Of a stretch of DNA of 64,000 nucleotides, positions 22,141 to 32,694 are shown one piece after another. Source of the DNA: Globomyces pollinis-pini. Lineage: Eukaryota; Chytridiomycota; Chytridiomycetes; Rhizophydiales; Globomycetaceae. The position numbers were made by a program, and so were the translations under genes. Numbering within the stretch: the stretch's first letter is position 1; each line of letters begins with the position of its first letter. The DNA is taken from assembly GCA_025399215.1 (NCBI GenBank), contig MU621098.1:81007-145006 (forward strand), read 5' to 3'. The notes under the pieces were generated by a model, which ran no database searches, had not been told where the DNA came from, and saw only the letters and a list, made by a program, of their open reading frames with translations.

Positions 22141-22169
22141 GATAGTAAGGTTTCTTGTCACGTCCAAAC

Positions 22170-22910
22170 ATGTCTATCACATTAAAATCAGAACCAGGTA
22201 TCACCCCTAAAAAGCACAGACGAACAGCAAAGAAAGTAGCCAAACAGGAATGGCCATGCCCATATATTGGCTGCACCACTATTCTTTACTCTAAAAGTAG
22301 TCAATTTCGACATCGAAAACTCCATGACGTTCAGATAGCAAAATATTCTTGTGTACAATGTTCCGAAGCGTTTGTGATTAAGCTAGATATGATGGATCAT
22401 ACAAGAAAGAAACATATGCCAAAAGATAGCTATGTAGAATGTAACGATTGTGGAAGAACATTCACGAGCATATCTAATCTGAATGCGCATAGTACTATAC
22501 ACAAAGAAAAAGAAGATGCAAAGTATCATTGTGGTGAATGCAAGATCTTCTACTTTCACAAATCCGCATTACGAAGACATCGCAAGGCAGAACATGGTCT
22601 GGATTTAATTGAATGCCGAAAGCTTTCTACAAGCACAATCAATTCGAATGGCAGCTCTTACTACAGTCCTTGCAATTCTGCAGATGCGTCATATCTAGCA
22701 TCCCCACCAATTACTCCGAAAATGACCAATTCTTCGTGTGATATTTGCAGTTTCCAGTCACACTGCATTGAAGACTACAATCTCCACCTGGAATCTGCCC
22801 ACTTACTGTCTAAAGATTTGAAGTGTCTAGTAAATGCGTGTGGTACGTTCTGTGGCTCCTCAAAGACATTACACGAACATCAATCCAGTTGTCATCCTTT
22901 TTTTAGCTAA
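22170..22910 (+). CDS. C2H2 zinc-finger protein, paralogue 2
   Basis: 246 aa, intronless, from MSITLKSEPGITPKKHRR. The same finger order as its neighbours: CPYIGCTTILYSKSSQFRHR, then CVQCSEAFVIKLDMMDH, CNDCGRTFTSISNLNAH and CGECKIFYFHKSALRRH, a linker with SYLASPPITPK, and a C-terminal pair ending HQSSCHPFFS. It is the most diverged of the three in its linker and in the degenerate fifth finger (CDICSFQSHCIEDYNLHLES). Probable transcription factor produced by tandem duplication. Confidence 0.88.
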   Translation: MSITLKSEPGITPKKHRRTAKKVAKQEWPCPYIGCTTILYSKSSQFRHRKLHDVQIAKYSCVQCSEAFVIKLDMMDHTRKKHMPKDSYVECNDCGRTFTSISNLNAHSTIHKEKEDAKYHCGECKIFYFHKSALRRHRKAEHGLDLIECRKLSTSTINSNGSSYYSPCNSADASYLASPPITPKMTNSSCDICSFQSHCIEDYNLHLESAHLLSKDLKCLVNACGTFCGSSKTLHEHQSSCHPFFS

Positions 22911-23609
22911 GTTAATCTTAATAAACACAATGTAAATAACAATGTCTGATAATTTCAAGTAAGTATTGCATTGGATCCTACAGTGCAATGGTTGGCTTAG
23001 GTCGGCAACTTGTGCCACTTTAAGAATATTTGGCTCAAATGCACAACCATGATTCAATGTTGTGGCAATAGTAACGTCATCGAAAAATACAAGCCAAAAG
23101 TGAGGGCCAATTGGTGATGTTGAACCTGCCTTAAATTGATTCATTTCCATCAAATGACATTAGAGTGGCATTTTCTGTATCATCTTTAGCTACATTCTAT
23201 TTGTATCTTGGATTTACTCGAAATATAAAATGAATTCATGGATCTAATCATCAGTGAAACTAATCCGACTCGCCGCAACCTACTTGGTATTTGATTTACA
23301 GCACTAACCACTAAGTGGGAATTAGCTGAGTAGTCCCATTACAATGAGCGTTTCACGCTGAATATGGTCTTTTAATACTTTGCATTATTATGACCCATCA
23401 TTTGCACTAGGAACTGGTCAATCATAAGACTTGTCACGTTACCCACTAAAATGCCAAACAAAAAAATTCAACCTTTGGAGTTGTCCTCAATATAGCCCAG
23501 TAAACCATTTATAAATCCATTCATATTACTACACAGCACAACTGATTCGATTCTATCATCTATTAATTTGGGCACTGCGTTTCAGATCCCAACAGTTTAT
23601 CAAATACCC
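22911..23609. other. Spacer upstream of zinc-finger gene 3
   Basis: About 700 bp without a gene. A TATAAATC-like box near 23510 lies further from its ATG (about 177 bp) than in the other TATA genes, leaving room for a longer leader with an upstream ORF. Confidence 0.45.
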
Positions 23610-23660
23610 ATGAAAAGGTCAGTTGGACGCCACGTTGTTACAGAGTGCAAAGGAAGGTGA
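23610..23660 (+). promoter_or_regulatory. Upstream ORF (16 codons) before zinc-finger gene 3
   Basis: ATG at 23610 opens MKRSVGRHVVTECKGR and stops at TGA 23658-23660, 26 nt before the main ATG at 23687. It lies downstream of the candidate TATA box, so it would be in the mRNA leader and could reduce or condition translation of the zinc-finger protein. Confidence 0.4.
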
Positions 23661-23686
23661 TTTTGTTCTCTTCCCAATTTTATACT

Positions 23687-24415
23687 ATGTCCACTGTGCA
23701 AGCGCCTGTTACAAAACAACATAGAAGGTCATCAAAGCGAGTCGTCAAGCAGGAATGGCCTTGTCCGTTTGCTGGCTGCAACGTTGTGCTTTTCTCAAAA
23801 TCGTCACAATTTAGGCATCGAAGACTTCATGATTCTAGTCTCTCCAAATACAAATGCTCCCAATGCTCTGAAAACTTTGCTGTCAAGCTGGACCTGATGG
23901 ATCATACCAGAAGAGCTCACATGCCTGCTGGGAGTTATGTTATTTGTCAGAATTGCGATAGAACTTTTTCCAGTCTGTCAAACTTGAATGCTCATAGTGG
24001 AATTCATAAGGACAGCGGAGTGCCTAGATATCAATGTTCAAAATGTTCTATGAGCTATTTTCATCGTTCAGCTCTCCGAAGACATCAAAGAGCGGACCAC
24101 AATATGATTTCAGAGGAAGGAGGACATCAAAGAAGATCTTCTATTAGCTCTGTTTCCTCACAAGAATCTCTATCAATGGCAACTTTGAATAATTCACCTT
24201 CAAGCACGTCTCCAGAACCTGTAGTGGATTTAGCAGTTACCTGTAAATTCTGTACAGAGGTTCTACCTGACAACCCAAGATATCACTTTCATCTGGAAGA
24301 GAAGCATTTTATATCCTCAGATCATCGTTGTCTGATCAACGCATGCGGTGAATTCTGTGGTAATGGTGAAAAATACGAATCACATAAGAAGGATTGTCAT
24401 CCTTTCTTTATTTAA
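23687..24415 (+). CDS. C2H2 zinc-finger protein, paralogue 3
   Basis: 242 aa, intronless, from MSTVQAPVTKQHRRSSKRVV. Fingers: CPFAGCNVVLFSKSSQFRHR, CSQCSENFAVKLDLMDH, CQNCDRTFSSLSNLNAH, CSKCSMSYFHRSALRRH, then a Ser-rich linker and the C-terminal CKFCTEVLPDNPRYHFHLEE and HKKDCHPFFI units. Finger sequences are closest to paralogue 1 (shared RAHMPAGSYV), so genes 1 and 3 are the younger pair or are kept similar. An upstream frame to 23645 lacks an ATG. Confidence 0.88.
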   Translation: MSTVQAPVTKQHRRSSKRVVKQEWPCPFAGCNVVLFSKSSQFRHRRLHDSSLSKYKCSQCSENFAVKLDLMDHTRRAHMPAGSYVICQNCDRTFSSLSNLNAHSGIHKDSGVPRYQCSKCSMSYFHRSALRRHQRADHNMISEEGGHQRRSSISSVSSQESLSMATLNNSPSSTSPEPVVDLAVTCKFCTEVLPDNPRYHFHLEEKHFISSDHRCLINACGEFCGNGEKYESHKKDCHPFFI

Positions 24416-24755
24416 CGTTGTTTTACTTAAAAATATAATTGTATGTTTGCTAGAATTGTTCGTCAAATTTTGTTCGTAGTACAGCTGACAGGTCATATGT
24501 GTGACATGAAAGTAATGACATTCGTTAAAAAGTTTCTTTACTAATTTTAAGTCCCATAGCCTTCCCTTGACTATATTTCCTAATTTCAACTTGAATTTTT
24601 TAATTATTTGCCGCTAATTTGAGGGTTTTGTTGTCACAATCGAATTATTGAAACACCTGACTTTACACATGATGAACTGACGAAGTCCTACTTTAACAGA
24701 AGCAAAGAAGCGCTCTTTAAGTTTTAATAGATCTTTTATTGAATACAAATTTAAA

Positions 24756-26025
24756 TCATTTTCTACTCTTGTTCTGTGGGGCCTTTGCTATAGGTTCAAC
24801 AGTATGGATATCCAGAGGAAATGTTACCATCTTCTCCTTCTTCTTTGCCCCTGAGACTGTTAAAACAACCATGTTGTCCATCACAGATTTCAAGTTGGAT
24901 TTCGACTTCTTTTTTGCTTTTTTACGAGCTTGTTTTTCAACAGACTCTAACATATCCAGTAATGGTTGAGGTGTAGTCACTCTATTAGTATCATTATTTT
25001 GCAGCTGGGATGATACTCGCCTAAAAACACTAGTTGGCCTTTCATTTGTTTCTGAAATTGAATCATTATTCAGACTTGTTTCTGATGGGAAATTGTTCAT
25101 CTTCACATCATCTGTGGTTCGATATAATTGAATTGCTTGCTGAAGCAAAACTTTAACAGAATACAAACTTGAGTATTGATGGCCAAATATGCCTTGTATG
25201 AGATCCGGGGGTATTTCACTAAGAGAGTCAATTGAATACCATTAACCTTTGCGAAAGTGCTTGTAACATGACTAAATGCTCTGTACCAACTGCTTTCGAT
25301 TCAATAACATGTCGTAACCGTCTCAGTGTGATCTGCATGATGTAAAAATTGGTATTATTACCTGCTCAATTCGATATCTATCTAAGTGGCATCTTACGGA
25401 TTGAGTTTTTACTGATGCTTGATGTCCGATTGGGCATGGATTTTTTAATTTGTATGAGTTTTCAAGCGATTCTAAGTAAGGCGATATACAGTAACGTCTC
25501 GTTGGTGCGGTTCTGGGACGCGCTTTTGCTTTTGGTGATTCCGGACTATTTGTCGTGTCTGGCAAACTAAAATTATTTCATTTCTGCTTCTTACCTTCTC
25601 GCTTTGCTTATTTTTCTCATCAGGATAGACGGATTTTGTGGAAGTGGTTCAAAATCTTCCCAAACCGATTCAGGAACTGTACTTTGAACTTCATCCTACA
25701 TATCATCAACATATGAAGACATTACTGCTTCTGACCTTGGGTAAGGAGTGGATACCGCAGATGCTGGAGATCTACATTGTTGTTCATGCAATGGATAGAC
25801 CCTACCCAACATAAAAGAGCTTGAAGTCGGAGGTCTGTCAGTGGGTCGATCGGAGACCTGAAACGACACTCGCCTAGCTTCAATTGTTACATAGGTTATA
25901 ATCATACATTCTTTTGCGGATGCTGGTCTCGTGTATTGTTTCGTGGTATCTACATTTGGGAGTGTCCTCAATTGACCTGCTGTACTAGGTCTAGCTCTTG
26001 ACGTTATTGTGAAATTATTTAGCAT
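24756..26025 (-). CDS. Disordered protein with RP-S/T-A motifs
   Basis: About 374 aa in six exons; introns of 30, 30, 28, 29 and 28 nt were placed by restoring one frame (the second, 30 nt, removes a TAG just after RSEA). The N-terminus has RARPSTAGQL, TRPASAKES and RRVSFQ; the middle KARPRTAPTRR; then a short folded-looking segment (ITLRRLRHVIESKAVGTEHL; QSEIPPDLIQGIFGHQYSS) and a lysine-rich C-terminus. Repeated Arg-Pro-Ser/Thr-Ala motifs are common in microtubule and axonemal proteins, so a cytoskeletal role is a guess. No domain recognised. Confidence 0.7.
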
Positions 26026-26442
26026 TAATTATCTGATTTTTTGTCAAACTAATCGTTATTGTCTGTCAATGGTGGTGACATCACTCACGCGATATTTTTA
26101 CATTTACCCCAACATATTTCATTCTACAGACTATAGCAGATATATTTTCGTTACAAATGACCCCCTTTGTAACTGAGCAAAAACATGCGTTTGGTTTTTA
26201 TAGCGGAACGCACAGACTTACAAGGCATGACCAGATGATTAGTTGAACGAATATTATATTTCAATATTCAACAGCAACAAGATGCAACAAAAGCCGCATA
26301 GTAAAGAATAAATTAGGGAATCTACATTCATATCGGAGCATTCTTTATAGTCTATCATTGAATTTTTCCTTTTGCATATTGAACTTGTATAACTTCTATG
26401 TATCACAAAAGGGGTTCGTGGTTATTGTGGTTCCAAAATGAT
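26026..26442. promoter_or_regulatory. Divergent intergenic region
   Basis: About 420 bp between the divergent disordered-protein gene and the secreted Vps62-like gene. No gene seen; it should hold both promoters. Confidence 0.45.
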
Positions 26443-26450
26443 TATATTTA
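26443..26450 (+). promoter_or_regulatory. TATA box, Vps62-like gene
   Basis: TATATTTA, 39 bp before the ATG at 26482. Confidence 0.6.
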
Positions 26451-26481
26451 AACCACAACAAAGTTAGGGATATTCTTAATC

Positions 26482-27965
26482 ATGACCATTCTATTTCTAT
26501 TAACTGCTGTCACTGCAAAATTTGTGATATCAGATCTGAAAGTATCAAGTGTCCAACCAGAGGGATTCACTGGTGCCAGATTTAACAGTGCCATGAAACC
26601 ATTCATACCAAACATTCAAGGGGAAAAAGAATTGGCAGACAATTTAACAGAAGGTATTCCTGGTCCAACACTAGGACTCTATGCAGCATACACGGTGTTT
26701 GATGTGGGTAATCCATCACAACAAGTCGTGATTGATGCTTCTTTTGTTTCAAGCAATTGTCCAAACGGTTATGAAAATATGGGGGTCATTCCTGGTAGCA
26801 AAAAATGTAGGACTTTCAATCTATGTGTGAAAAAGATGTCTGCCAATAAGCTAACCAACTTGGATAGTTTTATCACTGGTAAAAGGCCCCAATATTAATA
26901 GATAGGTGCATTTATAAGCAAGAACAAAAAAGACACTGCCATTGATGAAAGAGCAGCTCCCAATCCATACATCAGCATCGTAGATAGAGAAGATTTTCAC
27001 GGAGGTTGTGGAGATGATAACAATTATTATGTTGGTCTTGAAAGAGATGCAGTATATCCTAAAGATTTGAATCAATTGAACCCACAAGAAAAGAGAGATT
27101 TAATGGTCAGTTATGCACCATTGATTGTTTTACATCCGAATGAAGATTGGTGGCCAGCTTCAGTATCCAATCTCTTGGACAACTCTATTCGTACTTTCAA
27201 AGATGGCAATTGGCAACTCCACACTAAAATACCATTACCTAATGATTATAATTTCAATAATCCATATTGGCATGGTAACTCGGATCTATCATCCGTTCCT
27301 ATGTATGCATTCTTTATCGAAAAACAACAAGGAATTATTGACCTGGTCTATTCTACTTATTACCCATTCAACTATGGTAAAAAGATTCCTGTTGCATTCA
27401 ACACCGTTTTTGGTAATCATATTGGGGATGTAGAATATATGGCTATTCGATTTATCAATGGAGCGCCAAGTACCGTTTTCAATGGATTCCATTCATGGAC
27501 CCACACCAATTACTTTTATGGTACTACTTTGGCAAAAGCTGGAAATCAGATCAAGTTTTACTCAGCTATGGGAAGTCATGGCTTGTGGTCTACCACTGGT
27601 AAACATGAATGTAACTTTAGTATTTTGTTCTGATTGTAGATAAACAAGCCGCATTAGGATTAATTAAACTGGTTGATGAAACTGGAGATGGTAAAGTTTG
27701 GAATGGACGTAATAAACTGGAAGCATTTGATGTAAAGCGAAAACTTCCATTACCTGGAAACACTGAATTCACATTTTGGCCACAAATACTAGAATCTGAT
27801 GGAGTTAACGACCCAAATAGAGGAACTTCAGATTCAAGAAGTGGTCCAGTAGAACGATGGGGCCAACAGGACACAAAGGGATGTGTATTTGGCCAATGTC
27901 GTATTGAAAATGCCCCATCAGGGTTTGCTCAAAAAGGTTGGTGGAACAGTTTCATTGCAGTTTAG
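26482..27965 (+). CDS. Secreted Vps62-family protein
   Basis: 475 aa in three exons (27- and 29-nt introns). A short hydrophobic N-terminus (MTILFLLTAVTA) looks like a signal peptide. The core YAPLIVLHPNEDWWPASV, YYPFNYGKK, GNHIGDVEYMAIRF and FHSWTH matches the Vps62 (PF06101-type) domain, in which conserved His/Asp/Glu residues cluster. The tail includes a Cys pair (GCVFGQCRIEN). The first 140 residues are unassigned. Vps62-family proteins are often secreted in fungi and their activity is not well defined. The TATA-driven promoter suggests regulated expression. Confidence 0.75.
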
Positions 27966-28176
27966 ATAGGAACATTCATCTAATACAATTTTTACATTCT
28001 ATACTTATACTTTTATTAATTCTATGGTGTTCGGTTAAATTTAGTGATGAGTTGTGCCCAATACGCGACAATACAAAATTGAATAAAAACAACTGGCTGA
28101 ATCACATAATGCTGCAGGTAGTTTTGCACCACTCCAGTGTCTTGCACTTCCCTGAATCATGAATATCTATATCCAC

Positions 28177-29345
28177 TTACAAATCGTCTGTGTAGACAGA
28201 TGTACCAGTTGTATCTATACTTGTACTACCAGAGACTCTAATGGTTGAAATTGTCCTATCGACTCCATTAACGGCTATGTGATCCATTATATCAGAGTTT
28301 GGATCTGCTGATTCACTAGATTCCCGTACTGTATCTGCTAAATCGAAACGCACAGTTTTTGCAACTGGGTTTACTTGATTAGGATTCCTAAGAATTGCAT
28401 GTGCAGGTACTTGCTGAGAGTTATGTATACTTTTTGGTTTTCGTGTTGACAAATATATACCTACGGCCAATATTCCAGCATTTGAGCATGTAATTAATTG
28501 ATTCATCACGTATAGCACTCTTAAAAATTGTGGAAACTCTTCAAATGACTTTGCAAGTGAATCTGTAAATATTAATGATAAACCGAATGAGAGTTGTGAC
28601 ACCAGCAAAAGTGTACTGATTAGCGCTAGTGATCCGGATAAACGCATCATTATCAAACTTGCTTGATGTTTGTAGATTTCATTTGTTAAAAATGTTCGAC
28701 GACTCAGATGATCTTCCCTATCCAACTGTTGTACTTTCAATGTGTACCACGTCCAGGTACATGAGAGAAACATGATTGATATGGATAATAATCGTAAAAA
28801 TGGCATTATTATTAGCTCAATATAAAATCTACAAAATCAAAATTTGAGTCATTTACCGTATGTTGGCAGATGCCAACCCCAAAAATGCAATACACGCTGG
28901 AAAGAATGCCATCATGACTAACGCTGCCCAATTCACATTCTCAATGCTGCCTTCAAACTTGACTATATATAGAGGAATCAACCCGACATTTAGAGACATA
29001 AATATAAATAAGGACAGAAAGAATGGCTCTAGCATTGATAAAAATTGATAAAGGAAGCATAAAAAAGCAATACTTTGACATTGCTTCGATGTCTGTTCTG
29101 AATTTTGTTGTATGGAGATGGCAATCATTCCAGCAATTGAAAAGCATAAATCGATTATAATTAGTGTTCTTAGAAGTCTCCCAAATGCGTTGCGTTTTAT
29201 AGGCCATCGATGTTTCTTACAGTTAATAATAATATCTTACTCTAAGGATCCACCACGACCCAATAATACTGAACAATAGCCCTGTAGAGGGAATAGAATA
29301 CTTCCAAATAGACAAAGTGTCTATACCTGATGAATCCTGTTCCAT
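28177..29345 (-). CDS. Seven-helix membrane protein, family member A
   Basis: 371 aa in three exons (25- and 28-nt introns). About seven hydrophobic segments: near residues 17-35, 50-75, 95-135 (containing the third, ending GLIPLYIVKFEGSIE), 140-160, 170-190 (TWTWYTLKVQQ), 215-245 and 255-280. A 90-residue disordered C-terminal tail with Ser/Thr clusters follows. The loop after helix five reads DREDHLSRRTFL and leads into ASLIMMRLSGSL. Same architecture and motifs as the genes at 29474, 32695 and 41838. The layout (short N-terminus, seven helices, long phosphorylatable tail) is GPCR-like, but no known GPCR class is recognised. Confidence 0.85.
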
Positions 29346-29473
29346 TGCGACTGATTAACAAACTGCAAGAGACAATTGACCACTTACTAAACCAAAAAGA
29401 GAATGATGAAACGATGATATGATACATGAAACTGCTAGGTAATTCTAATGCGTGTTTATTAAAGAATAAAGTG

Positions 29474-30601
29474 TTAAATAATTCTGCTACTATCCAATAG
29501 ATTAAGTGGTGGTTGAAAGTCGTGTGCTTGCCCATTGTCAGGAACGGTATCAATGTTGTCAAATAACGGTCGTCCTCGAAAACTAACCTCTGATAGAGGT
29601 TCGAAAATCTGTCCAAGGCGCACACTAGATTCAAGTTCATTTAAAGTTGAAGATTGGTTGTTGACTTGTCGTACCTCCCTGGGTGGATTAGGCTCTTCAG
29701 ATGGGACAATGGTATCTGAAGAAGGGTTGGCCCTTGGTTGTCTAATGATTTGCTGAACTGGTACCTGTTTTCGTGCTTGTTGGAGAGATGCAAACTTTCT
29801 GACCTGTTGAAATGAATTATGAATCCCCAAGGCAATCAACAAACCAAAACTATTAGCAATCGTATCTGAAATAAATAACACCATCCATGCCAAATTTGGT
29901 AAATGATCTTTTGGCAAAGATGGGATTGGGACGTTGTAACAAATCAAAATAACCATTCGAAAGACCTGACATACAAACACTGTACTAATGACCAAAGCAA
30001 GTGATACAGAGAGTCGCATCATCAGCAAGCTACCTTGCTGTTTGTAGATTTCTGTCGCCAAAAAGGTTCTTCTGGAGAGTTGATCGAATCGTTCAAGTTG
30101 CTGGACCTTTAATATATACCAAGTCTGAACGCAACAAACAATCATAGCAATAATCGATACAAAAACCAAAGAATTGAGAACAATGAAGTATATGTTCCCC
30201 GGTTTAAATGGCAGGCCAGCGGCAAGTAATGCTGGTGGAATTGAGATAATCAGAATAAATCGAACATCCACAGCTTCAATGCTCCCATTAAATTTCACTA
30301 CATACAGCGGGATCATAACAAAGCTGAGAGTCAAGAAGATAAACAGCAAGGTAAAAAACAATTGACAAGTTGATAAAATGTCTCCAATTAAACAATTTCC
30401 AATCAAAGCACAATTTAAGTTTGTTGCCAATATATATCCATACGAAAGAATAACGAATATTGAAGACAATCCACAGACAAGAATCAGGTAATGTAACAGT
30501 CTAGAGTAAGGATTTGGTGGTAGTTTGTGGTTCCTGTAAATCCAAATACACCCCATCACACTTAGTGTTGATGAAAACATAAATACCCAGTATTCAATCA
30601 T
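29474..30601 (-). CDS. Seven-helix membrane protein, family member B
   Basis: 375 aa, one exon, starting MIEYWVFMFSSTLSVMG; the upstream in-frame extension has no ATG. Helix three ends in MIPLYVVKFNGSIEAV, and the third loop reads LERFDQLSRRTFLATEIY followed by LLMMRLSVSL, both near-identical in pattern to member A. The tail (from about residue 275) is Gln/Pro/Ser rich and disordered. It lies 128 bp upstream of member A on the same strand, so the pair arose by tandem duplication. Lack of introns, unlike A and D, suggests intron loss or a retrocopy. Confidence 0.85.
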   Translation of the reverse strand: MIEYWVFMFSSTLSVMGCIWIYRNHKLPPNPYSRLLHYLILVCGLSSIFVILSYGYILATNLNCALIGNCLIGDILSTCQLFFTLLFIFLTLSFVMIPLYVVKFNGSIEAVDVRFILIISIPPALLAAGLPFKPGNIYFIVLNSLVFVSIIAMIVCCVQTWYILKVQQLERFDQLSRRTFLATEIYKQQGSLLMMRLSVSLALVISTVFVCQVFRMVILICYNVPIPSLPKDHLPNLAWMVLFISDTIANSFGLLIALGIHNSFQQVRKFASLQQARKQVPVQQIIRQPRANPSSDTIVPSEEPNPPREVRQVNNQSSTLNELESSVRLGQIFEPLSEVSFRGRPLFDNIDTVPDNGQAHDFQPPLNLLDSSRII

Positions 30602-30807
30602 TGCTAAGGAATCTAAAAGAAACTTTTGAGTCCGTTTTAGGTTCAAGTTGTTACTAATGAAACGCTTATTGTCACACCTACCATGATTTAGGAAGGAGCC
30701 TCAGTAAATGACGAAATAATTTGACTCTTTCATGGGTGTCCAAATCAAGTATGGACACGTAAATGAAGGTATACAATCTGGTTGATTTTAATTTTATTGA
30801 TATGGTT

Positions 30808-32647
30808 TCATTTTTGAATAAATGGAATGTCCCACTCTTTACAACATTGACTTGCAATACCAACCTGGTCCCATCCTTCAACTTGAGTTTGTGTAGCATA
30901 TGCTAGTAAATCGTCTAATGCCTCTTTTTGCTTGACTGCTAATCTAAAGAATAAACAAAAATTTAACGTACTTCATGTTACTTCCTTCAATCGGATCTAT
31001 AAAATCATCGACCTTTATAATATTATCAATTGACAAGAAATCGGTCATATCCAATAGCTCCAAATCAATTTTTTCTTGTTTGCTGATAAAACCATTCTGA
31101 TGTCTTTTATGACCTGAAGAATTACTTCGGTTATCTGGTTTCAAATCATTCAGTTTCGAGTTAACTTGCATGAGATAATCAATCAAATCTTGTGGTGATG
31201 GATGAGTCAAATTCATACAAACAATGTATCTGGAGTTTAATTTTTGCCCAGGTGATACCTTTCGGAATTGGCAGGCCGAGAAGTGATTGGTTTGATTATT
31301 GCGATTTTTTCAAAGAAAAGATACAAGATATACAAACATTCAATAGTAAATGGAGTAAGAATGTCAAAACATTTCAAAACAAAATTGCCACCTACAATGG
31401 TTAAGATTTCATTTGATTGTAAAAGAAGTATGAAGAGAACCAGAAATGAATACTTAATTGGTATAAAACTTGATGATCAATTTGATAATTCAATTCTTCA
31501 AACCTTTTTTAAGAATTGTAAACATGGATAAAATCTGAGTTAAAAGCAATTGCTTAGAATGTTCTTCTTGATATTGCTCATCTCCTAACACACTAAACCC
31601 ACCATCAGCAAGTACCAAATCAACACCAATTGGAGCTCCTTGCAATACAGCTTTGGAAAAGTCCAATATATTCTCATTGTGATAGATATCCCCAGTTTTG
31701 TCTTTACCATAATGTGGGGTGAAAGATCCTGCAGGTGGTTGAAACACCATATTAGATAAATTAAAATCTTGATTGCCATGTAATGTGAGACCATACCCAT
31801 GAACTGGGACACGTCTTTTATTACACCTCCAAAAAATGTACTCGGTAAAGCCTCCGGGACCGGAACAGATGTCGGCAAAATTAAATTTCTAATGTATTAA
31901 GTAGATTTGATTACAGTTGTTTGAATCTTTGGTAGTAACCCAAACAGTTTATCTAAATTGGCCATTTTGACTGCCGAGCGATTCATAAAACAAGAGGATC
32001 CAATCCCTTCATATGGATTAGAGACTAATCGAGCTTTTGAAAGTTGGCTGGGATCGATTGTTCTGAATTGATTCTATAAATTGATTAGATTGGTCTGTAT
32101 AATACTTTAATCTCTAAAATCTTATCATTTAAACTTTTATGAGAGAATTGGTTATAATCTTGCAGTTTGGCCTTACAATTAAAGAGTAACATCGTACTTT
32201 TTGAATCACAATATTCTTTAAATCTTTCCACAATTGAGGGTCTACATCTTGATTTTTCCGAATGAAAGATACAGTTTGCTGAATGGTGATAGTTCGATCA
32301 TTCCTCGTGGTTGCTGTTTGATTGGGAATAATAGAATGCCGAATGCTAGTCTGTGGTTCGTTTCTATTGCTAATAGAACGGTCGTAACTTCTATCACGTC
32401 CATCCACATCCTGTCGTTTATTACTTCTACTGTACTGATCATCCACATTTCGTTTTGCTGATGTATTTGATTGAACTTTCTTTTTTAAATCAAACAAATT
32501 CGGTGGATGAGAGGGAGTGATGGGGATTAAATGAAATGCTTCATCGATATATGGATTTGCAGTAACGATTGGATTTAAATTACTTTCGTGATTATTCATT
32601 AGAATTTGACAGGTTTGGTTTTGTTCAACTTTTTTTGAGTTGGTCAT
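30808..32647 (-). CDS. mRNA cap ribose methyltransferase, CMTR1-like
   Basis: About 528 aa with six introns (26, 32, 26, 112, 29, 28 nt). A disordered Arg/Asn/Ser-rich N-terminus precedes the FtsJ-type Rossmann fold: FADICSGPGGFTEYIFWR (SAM motif I), LVLADGGFSV (catalytic Asp), GGNFVLKCFDILTPF (catalytic Lys) and TSRPANSERYIVC. Upstream SNPYEGIGSSCFMNRSAVKM matches the family-specific helix before the SAM site. This is the enzyme that makes cap-1 by 2'-O-methylating the first transcribed nucleotide. The intron at 31392-31503 (112 nt) is an outlier in length. It sits between members B and C of the 7TM family. Confidence 0.88.
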
Positions 32648-32694
32648 CACTTCACTCTCATAATCACGAAAATTAATAACAGCATTGATATTCT

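Noticed and set aside
29535..29756. Plus-strand ORF within 7TM member B
   Set aside because: Antisense shadow of a clearly conserved gene tail; no start context or motifs.
31268..31531. Plus-strand ORF opposite the long CMTR1 intron
   Set aside because: It runs through conserved antisense exons as well as the intron; intron AT content and a lack of stops explain it.
32129..32461. Separate ORFs over the N-terminus of CMTR1
   Set aside because: Overlapping frames on both strands are shadows; the disordered N-terminus joins in frame to the methyltransferase domain through a 26-nt intron.
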